A stretch of 64,000 nt of DNA from the NCBI RefSeq assembly GCF_008831285.2, contig NC_045150.1, positions 9,746,001 to 9,810,000 of the forward strand. Reading direction: 5' to 3'. This document shows positions 56,454-64,000 of the stretch, piece after piece. The translations under genes and the position numbers were made by a program. The number at the start of each line of letters is the position of its first letter. Within the stretch, counting starts at the first letter, position 1. The DNA comes from Nymphaea colorata (lineage: Eukaryota; Streptophyta; Magnoliopsida; Nymphaeales; Nymphaeaceae). The notes under the pieces are model-generated. The model saw only the letters and a program-made list of their open reading frames with translations, was not told where the DNA came from and did not search any database.

Positions 56454-57511
56454 TCAAAAAATTGGGGACCATCTAGAGGAAAACATCCGGTCCAACAACA
56501 AGACGGTAGCCATGGCAGTGGCTGCATCGAAATCTGGCTGCACAATGAGCTGGAAGACGTCTGTGTAGTTTACACCACACACAGTTTCTTTCATCTTGGT
56601 CTCTGCAACAACCCTCCCAGATTCATCGATGACTTGACATGATCTCTTGGTGTACGAACCATGAACAACAAACTGAAAATTTTTACATGATCCATCAAAT
56701 ATGTGAGCCAAGTTCTTTGGGTTTTTCAGAATGCTGGAATGCTTCTTCACACAGTAGATTGGTTTTGGTGATCCTCTTGTCTCTTTTGGTTCCCCTTCAA
56801 ACAGCTGCCATTGATCTCCCAAGCACAGTTTCTGCCAAAGATGAGGCAAAAGGAGTGTGATTCACACATTCTCGTTCATAAGAACAATAATCAATTGCTA
56901 TAAAAAGCCTATAGTCCTGAATTTTCCAGTTCCCAATATGCAGATTGGAGACTCTATCAATCCTAAGAAGATAGGAACTTGTCTCTCTAGCTCAGACGAA
57001 AGGTCTGACCTCTCCTGTATTTTGGAAGTACTCATTCATGCTTTTGCAAATAACGGTGGCAGAAGCCAAAAAAACAAGCAAACTAATTTAAAAAGAAACA
57101 CAGATCTATCTATCTATCTGATGCCATGATCTTAAAATTCAATGACTTGGATCTCCAGCTTCGCAGGGCTGTTGAACCGAGTGTTGAATCAGATCCTAAG
57201 AATAAATTCAAGAGTTCTCCTTATTGGCTAAAATAAGCAGAAAAAGCACTCGGTCCGTTCATGCCTACCTTTTTCCTCATGGTAACAAGCGGTTTTCCAG
57301 CTGCATCCATGAGAACCATTTCTTCCCTGTTATCGTTGCAATAGTTGTCTACTCGGAAGACCAGCTCTCCTTTGCTGTTAAACACAGTGAAGCCGCTGCA
57401 GTTCAGCAGCAGAGACTTCTTCCACACGGTAAGAACATCCTGTCTCTTGCATCCGCTGCTGGAAGGCAAGGATTCATCCGGTGAAACTGTGGAATGTACC
57501 CTCGTCATCAT
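56454..57511 (-). CDS. LURP-one-related (LOR) protein, two exons
   Basis: Exons 57511-57269 (81 codons) and 56831-56454 join in phase 0 to 206 aa, the usual LOR size. The donor AAAAAG/GTAGGC and acceptor TTGGCAG/AAA bound a 437-bp intron. LOR proteins have a Tubby-C-like beta-barrel fold. The founding member in Arabidopsis is needed for defence against an oomycete, and the biochemical role of most is unknown. Family landmarks are LTVWKKSLLLNCSGFTVFNS, GELVFRVDNY, MVLMDAAGKPLVTMRKK at the intron, KLCLGDQW, and the C-terminal YTDVFQLIVQPDFDAATAMA. The start is MMTRVHS; either Met fits, and TRVHS resembles the usual beginning. A frame open farther upstream (MSPEIYK) is probably 5' UTR. No damage seen. 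Confidence 0.9.
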
Positions 57512-57631
57512 AATCAAATTCCGGTGACTCCAGCAATATTCAACACGAAGAGATATTTTCAATGATTTCTCAGCTTGCTTGCAAGTTGCAACCACTCTCT
57601 CAGTTTTATAGATTTCTGGTGACAACCATAC

Positions 57632-57641
57632 TTATATATTA
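57632..57641 (-). promoter_or_regulatory. TATA box of the LURP-one-related gene
   Basis: AATATATAAG on the minus strand, about 125 bp upstream of the start codon, fits a plant core promoter. Confidence 0.45.
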
Positions 57642-57649
57642 TGTGATCC

Positions 57650-58965
57650 TGATCATCCGGCCGACTTCCAAGCATCTCTTTGTTGAATTCTCATTCACTG
57701 GGCTGGCCATCAAACACGTGTACATGTGCCACAAAGTTAGTCATGGGTCCTGTCGTGCCCTTGTTCTCATGGAAAAAGAAAATGTCGTATTGTCATTGTT
57801 TCTGGTTTAATGAGATAATTAATGCAACAAAGAGGATGCCTGCTTGGCCCAGGAGCGAGTGGTAGAAGCTACAGCCATGTCCAACAAAGGGTGGGGCTTA
57901 ACATGAAGGTGGTCTGGGCCATGGGCTCAAACATGGGAGCAAGGCACGTGGTGGTGTCCGGTACGAGTCGGGTGCTGCTCAAGATTTTAACAGCGCGTGG
58001 CCGTGCGTCTAGGCGACACGTTTCGGCAAGTGCGGCTGGTGAATCTTTTGAGGTACAGCTATCAAGATAACTAGGAAGAAGTAAGAACTAGAAGAAGTAT
58101 ACATACCCAAGTTTATCTAGATTTACCTTAAGGGGAGAAGTAGAGCTCAACCAGCTCATGTTCCTTAATAGGAATTTAATGTCTTCCATCTAGACTTCAA
58201 TAACGAGAAGAAAACAAGTTTCTTAGGTTTGTTTATATGACAGTAAATTTTTGTCCCGAACATTAACGTAAGATGTAGACCTTTACCAAGTCCACCAGCC
58301 CCAAACCTAACATGGACCCAATTTGAAAGGAAAGGTCAATGATCCTACATTGTCAAATCTCAAACCCCAATTTGAACTCTTGGCTTGGTTTGCCCCCCAA
58401 TTAGTGGTAGAGCTAGAAGTTTTTATCTGAAGTGATGCTAATATGAATGGCTCAGGTCAGTGAGTCGGTTCGCAGAGGCAGCCGCTCATATAAGCTCACA
58501 TGTAGCTACGCCACTGCCAACTGTCCCAAACCGCACTGGCTAGCAAAGTGATCGGAGCATAGATCAATGATCTTGCTTACCGATGAATTAACAATCTCAA
58601 GACAAAGAATCATGTCGTTCATTTATTCATGCCCTGTTTCGGGTTTGGATTACCGTTTGGACAAATGAAAATCTTCTGTCTTATGCATGATTTCTTTCTG
58701 GTGTCGTTGAAAATTTCAGATTAAATGATTCTAATTAAGATGGGAGGAACATAAGAAACATGGATTGCCTCGTTTGTCGATGTGCAGTTCTTATCTTCTC
58801 AGGATTACAGGTTTAGTGTCTGCAAACATAGGGATCTACCATGTGCCCTTGTTACATTGGTTCCTTGGTTTATAGATTCTAGGGACCAAACTCCCCACAA
58901 ATTAGAGAAAAACCACCCACCAGCGATGTTACAGCTAGAAGACACTCTAATGGATCTCCATTAGG
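57650..58965. other. Intergenic, no gene
   Basis: The plus-strand frame at about 57822-58070 is Arg/Gly/Ser-rich with no domain. Nothing else is recognisable. Confidence 0.4.
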
Positions 58966-58967
58966 TT

Positions 58968-59395
58968 GTGTTTGTTTCACAGCAGATCTAAGATTTTAGA
59001 TCCACTCTATGGATTTAAGAGCATACCACACCCCCCTTCCAATCCAACTTTAAAATCATGATTTTTAACATTGATTTAAAATTCATGTTACTGAGTTAGA
59101 TCCGAAACTATCAAGCTCAAAGTCTGTAGCCTCGGATTTCAAATCCTCAAGATTTGAAAACCATGGATTTGAAATTCGACTCTCCCCCTTGATCTTTAAG
59201 TCTGATATTTTATCAAAGCAAAATGGTAAAATAAGGATCTTAAGTGTTGATCATAGGTCCGAACTAAGATCCTAAGATCAAACCATAAATTTTACCATGG
59301 ATCTTGTGTTACATAAGGAAATATATGCCACGTCAGATCTACATTAGATCCATGGATTTCAAATTTTAGGCTGTGTCAGACACCCCTTTGTAGTA
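58968..59395. mobile_element. Possible MITE with degenerate inverted ends
   Basis: Begins GGTTGTGTTTGTTTCACAGC and, reverse-complemented, ends near AAAGGGGTGTCTGACACAGC. Inside are many GATCCATGGATTT and AGATCYAAGAT pieces on both strands. This is suggestive of a hAT-type palindromic element, but the ends are poor. Confidence 0.35.
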
Positions 59396-59399
59396 CATG

Positions 59400-60955
59400 G
59401 TCAGATGTTATTATGAATTAGCTACACAAAAATTATCACGTGCAAGTTTCGTTTAATTTAAATGCTTAGATTGAACATAAGAAATAGACTATTAAATAGA
59501 AGAAAATTCAAACTAAAACTTAAGCATATTAGTTATACCAGTAGATGAACATGAGATTTTTCGGAAAAGGTTTATTCTCATTTTTTCCAAAAAATTATAA
59601 AAATGTTGAAGTGCCCTCTCATTTTCACTGCCTGTCAGTGACTCGGTCGAAAATAACAAGTTTCTGAGACGCTGACGACATATTTCCAACAGTAGCCACT
59701 GTTCTTGAGAATTAATTGCGTGGATATATGCATCCCGGAGCATTCAAACTTGACAGATCATATAGTGCAAAGCACCATGATGTGTATTATGGGGACAAGA
59801 AGGAAAACATGTTTCAGCTGCAAATGATGGCAATAAGGAAGCATGTTTCAACATCCATGGTGGTTTGCTTTCTAGAAAATCGTCATCTTTGATTCATTCA
59901 CTCACTGAAAACACTGAATCCTCAAAATTTTGCGTTATTTAATTGGAACGCTAGGACTTGAGCCAAGAGTTAATAATTTGAATGGATTCAGCTTGTTCTG
60001 AACTCGTCTCAAATCTCAATTCAATTCAAGAAGTTAATGGGCTTAACATGAGCCAACTTAGCCTGATTCTCTTAAATAAAATGAGCTGTAAACATGCGTA
60101 TGTATGAAGCCTAAAACATGTTTATTTTTTATAAACATAATCATTATGATTTAATTACCAAGCCAGTTAAGTATATTTAGTTTAAATTTTAAATTAATGT
60201 AAACTCATACAAATTAACTCATGAACAGAAAATCAAATTGAGATCAAGCACTCTTGCATCGAAGATGAACATGGCTAAGTGATCCGCAGAAGCTGTGGGA
60301 TGTCAAGCATTCTCCCTTAAGGGCGAAGCACACCCATGGGCAGGTGTGGATGAAAAGTTTGAGTAGTGCAAACATTTTTGAGAATCCAATGCCCAGTTGA
60401 GAAGGAAACGTTTGAGTAGTGCAAACATTTGTGAGAATCTACTGCCCCAGTTAAGGGTTCCTTTGCAAGATGCGTTCACTCGAGACTAAATTGTACATGC
60501 ACCTTAAGCTCCAAGTTGGATGGAGTTGAAGCTCAACCCATTGTATAGATCAGAGTTTCGTCAAACAAGCTCAAAATAAGGTATATTCATGTGTTCATTA
60601 TCAATGGACTCAGGCTTGGTCCAAAGGCCCATATTATAATAGTTGGTCGTACTAAGTGTTGCAATGATGGCATGTCCTTAATTCGATTTTTATGAGAGTT
60701 ACTCTTTTGCACTGTAACGATATTTGAATTCTAAGTTTTGCATTGATGGCACTCCTTATTTTGTGTGAGTGTTACTCATTTGTATTGTAAATGGTGGCAT
60801 GTACGACATTTGAGTTTGCGAACTGTCAAATAACTTGGGCTCACTTTATAATAAACATAAGTCCCAAGTCCTACCTAGATTCAAATTAACGATAGTTTAT
60901 TTCGATCAAAACAACCAAAACAAAGCGATTTGATCACGGATATCATGCTTGCATC
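59400..60955. other. Intergenic with two small tandem duplications
   Basis: 60358-60460 repeats a unit of about 53 bp (TTTGAGTAGTGCAAACATT). 60650-60800 holds an imperfect pair around GATGGCATGT and GTTACTC. No gene. Confidence 0.5.
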
Positions 60956-61230
60956 AGAGCAAAAAGCGAAGAGAGAGAAAAAAATTAATGCGCCGATGAT
61001 CGCTTCGAGAGAACGGGAGATATTTTCGGCGTCAAAAAGGGCGCGAAGTTGAAGCGTAGGGTCTTCCCGGTGGCGTCACCACTGTGGAAAGAAGAAAGAA
61101 AGAAAGACGTCCCGCCCGTGGCCGTACACATTTATATGGCCTCCGTTGTGCCACCGGAAAAAGGCGTTCACAATAATAAAGAATCCCTGAAAGGTGGGGA
61201 GACGGGGTTCCGGATATGACTTCTTTTGTT
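60956..61230. other. GC-richer island, possible promoter or leader
   Basis: A local rise in GC with a CATATAAATG TATA-like site on the minus strand (about 61130) and a GAAAGAAAGAAAG tract. It could be the 5' end of an unrecognised transcript, but no coding frame supports one. Confidence 0.2.
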
Positions 61231-61239
61231 GTTCTTTCC

Positions 61240-63110
61240 GCTCATCTTCCCATTATAATTTAATATTTATTTCGAAATGTAAAAACGACCGGTCAAACAA
61301 ATTAAACATGAAAATATTTAATTATTTCTTCATTCAGTAATTTCTGTAGCCGTAGCTTCATCGGCGACCTACCGAAGGTGAAACTCCAAACTTTACCAAA
61401 TTCATTTCTTGAGCATAATTACGAGGCGCATTAGTTGGAAAGTTCCTCTTAGCTTGTCAGTGATGCGTATAAATGAAAATCTATGCGTCAGTGATGTGTA
61501 TATTTTTTATACAACTTTAAGACGTGGAGTTCATAATGTGATCATATATGAAGAACGTAAGCAAGCACGCCGTAGTATTGTCAATTTTTGTAAGGGTGGT
61601 TATTACTATTACAAGACAATGATTTGAGGTCAGACTTGTACCAAACAAATTTTGATCGATTGAGGGATTCCTTTTCTCTATCCAAAAAGAAAGAAAAAGG
61701 ACCACAAAATAACTCTTTTTGAATACGTCTCTCTCTCTCTCTCTCTACTATTTCAAAGTGGAGAGTTTTTTGCACGTTCTTCCAATGTAACATTTCTACG
61801 TGCAATAATATAAGGATGAGTTATTGGAGTCATCGGTCGTAGCATTTGATTCCCCTAAATTTTTCACATGCCACAAGATTTTATATTATTTAATGGGATT
61901 GAGCCAAAGGTTTATCCCATCATAAAAATGAGAACCATTCTTTTTTCATGTCTTTTAGGGTTCAAGGTTGCTTCTGTGCTTGCGTTTAATTGGTGGACTC
62001 AAAAACTAGCTATGACGTGGCTTTTTATTTTTTTTAACAACTAAAAGAGTTTTTTTTTTTTACTTAAAAAGTAATTTTCTAACGAGCACTTATTTAACAG
62101 AATTTAGAAGCAATGGAAGTATTCAAGTATAAATACTAAAGTAATAAGATTTAGCAGTCTGAGGTTTGAATTCTAGCTGCTAAACAGGTGAGATGACCAC
62201 GCATCAGCTTTGGCAAAGATTGTGTTCATAAGATGAGATAGCCTTTGGATGTTTACGAAGGAGTTCGATTAAAAACTAAAACCTTTACATGATTAGGGGT
62301 GAGAAGGTGGAGTGTTCTATCCTGCCGCCTCCCATCTTTTCCAATCTCTTTTCTTATATCACCCAACATACCAGGTTTGGTTTTGGTGCCTATAAAAAGC
62401 TTAATATAATTGCTTTTGTTGTAAAGTATTAATTTTCTAACTCCACAGGAAGCCACAAGCAGTCGGCGTTTGAAATTAAGAGATAAAGTGCTCTTATATT
62501 CCTTCCTAAAAATTCTTGAAGATGATGTTTTTTATGTTTGTGGATACAAATAGTGTTTTATTAATCACATATATTTTATTATTAAAAATATATTTTATAT
62601 TAAAAATATATTTTATATTTTAAAAATACTTTTTTTATGTCTAGTTTTAACAAAGTTCTCCTTATACCTCAAGTCCATGTAACAAGAAAACTCTGCACGA
62701 GGTCTAGTGCTACTCTCATCCAAACATAGCTTACTTCCGAGTTATGATTGGACCATGAATATAATTGCACCCTGCCGCAAGGCCATGACTATAATTTCAA
62801 GATGCAAGCTTTACAACTTCGTGATCTATATATCCTTATCAGAAATCAAACATGGTGCTGTGTTCTTTAAAACGCGGCCATGAATATGTCCCAGTGTTCA
62901 TGTTATCAAACACCGTGTTTGGACTCACTTATAGCTCTGCATTGATAACCAACTCAACGACAAATGCATCCTAATCACGTTGGTCTATAACTTTATACAT
63001 ATCAATTGTTTTCAAACAATTAATGCATCCCGAACACATTATTTTGCGAGATAAAAGTAAATAAATCGGTTTTAAACGGAACGTCTAATTTGAAGCATAA
63101 ATCGTGAACC
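61240..63110. other. AT-rich intergenic, no gene
   Basis: Contains a (CT)n tract at about 61727-61746 and a TATTTTATATTAAAAATA-type short tandem array at 62560-62630. No coding potential was seen. Confidence 0.5.
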
Positions 63111-63835
63111 AGTATTTTAATGTAATAACATACTTGGAAAATAATTTACGACACATTTTTCGTCAATATCAGAAAGCCCAAAATCGTAGATGCAAGCATC
63201 GAGATCTTCCCTAGATTGCCGTGACCGACCAAGAAGGCTAGAAAGTCGGAACTGAAAGGGACGCCATGGACGGAAGGGGAATAGGAACGACCAGAACAGA
63301 TCGACGCGTGTAACCGATGAGAAAAATCCGATGGACACGGCTTCATATCTCTCATATGCTGACAAACCGACCGCCAAGGGACGGAGGAGAAAGAAGAACA
63401 AAATTCTCGATTCAGAGGCCAGCCTTCGCTTCAGCGTTCATCCCTCGCAAAAGCTGCCAATCTTTCTCCATCTTTGATGCAGAACACATGCATCTCTTCA
63501 CCTGCCAACTTCAACTCATGGACCAAATAATCTGTGGTAGACAAAAATCTTTCGTATTTCCTTGAAACGTTGAGGGAAGAAAATGGAGGAATACCTCTAC
63601 TGTATCTTAATCAGATTCAGCATTCATTTATGGTGGCCAAAACTGAGATCCAATACGGATCCCGCCCGATTATATGCAAGTTTCGGGTCTTGCGCTCTTC
63701 AGATCTGAGCTTGATTTCAGAGATTCAAGTTGGGCTCTGCCAATCCACTTAAGAAAGATTCCATTAGGTCTAACCCTGAATCTCAAACCAGTAACATTCC
63801 AAGATGTTGTGGAGTGGTGGATAAGGTGAACACCA
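63111..63835. other. Moderately GC-rich DNA with unassigned frames
   Basis: The minus-strand frame at about 63117-63401 is open for 94 codons but lacks any motif I recognise. It could be an exon of a gene extending beyond the window, or chance. Confidence 0.25.
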
Positions 63836-63839
63836 GCTG

Positions 63840-63950
63840 AGTCGAGCCTAAGTTTAGCCAGCTCGAGCTCGGCTCGACTAATGAAACCTTGAGCTCGACT
63901 CAGCAATTACGTGTTGAGCTCGAGCTCGAGCTCGACTCGATTAAGGATCG
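63840..63950. repeat. GAGCTCGACTCG-rich repeat
   Basis: A dense run of GAGCTCGA and CTCGACTCG motifs, the same family as 8900-9275 and 2285-2350. Confidence 0.5.
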
Positions 63951-64000
63951 ACAAACTTGAAGGAGTTATTATAAAACATTACATAAGTAATTAACGTCAA

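Noticed and set aside
57822-58070. Arg/Gly-rich 82-aa plus-strand ORF
   Set aside because: No domain, and it lies in the upstream region of the LURP-one-related gene. Likely chance.

Overview
The window is nuclear DNA of a flowering plant. It has GT-AG spliced genes, plant-type families (an intronless UGT88-like family 1 glycosyltransferase, a TOPP-type PP1 phosphatase, a LURP-one-related protein), a Copia LTR retrotransposon, several hAT-like MITEs, long AT and GA microsatellites and one nuclear tRNA gene. I cannot name the species. Gene density is low: five intact protein genes and one tRNA in 64 kb. The rest is AT-rich intergenic DNA with old, locally duplicated repeats. Layout: (1) 0.2-24 kb is a decayed glycosyltransferase cluster. 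Two intact, nearly identical minus-strand UGT genes lie at 286-1719 and 16292-17719. Plus-strand UGT fragments lie at 15513-15912 and 23082-23340. The upstream region of the intact genes is present three times (about 1.85-3.15, 7.2-8.1 and 18.1-18.95 kb), so the cluster grew by segmental duplication and then lost most of its copies. A 228-bp hAT-like MITE sits in the promoter of the second UGT; the first UGT keeps the unoccupied site. (2) 25.5-36.6 kb is one PP1 catalytic-subunit gene on the minus strand. Its first exon is separated from the rest by an intron of about 9.7 kb, which holds an antisense Copia element (29471-34592, 5-bp target duplication, nearly identical LTRs, several coding lesions) and an older transposon relic. 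(3) 37-42 kb is AT-rich spacer with a MITE and a GC-rich foldback element. (4) 42.4-47.4 kb is a six-exon plus-strand gene for a Ser-rich, probably nuclear, plant protein of unknown function (about 742 aa), preceded by a 49-codon uORF. (5) 49.5 kb carries tRNA-Ala(AGC). (6) 50-56 kb is intergenic with tandem repeats and a weak retrotransposon trace. (7) 56.4-57.5 kb is a two-exon LURP-one-related gene on the minus strand. (8) 57.6-64 kb has no gene I can support. The genes do not form a pathway. The only functional grouping is the UGT family cluster. I did not find a new multi-gene system. The points most worth a second look are the UGT duplication and decay with the MITE in one promoter, the PP1 intron that tolerates a whole retrotransposon, the defective but recently inserted Copia element, and the uORF-bearing gene of unknown function.
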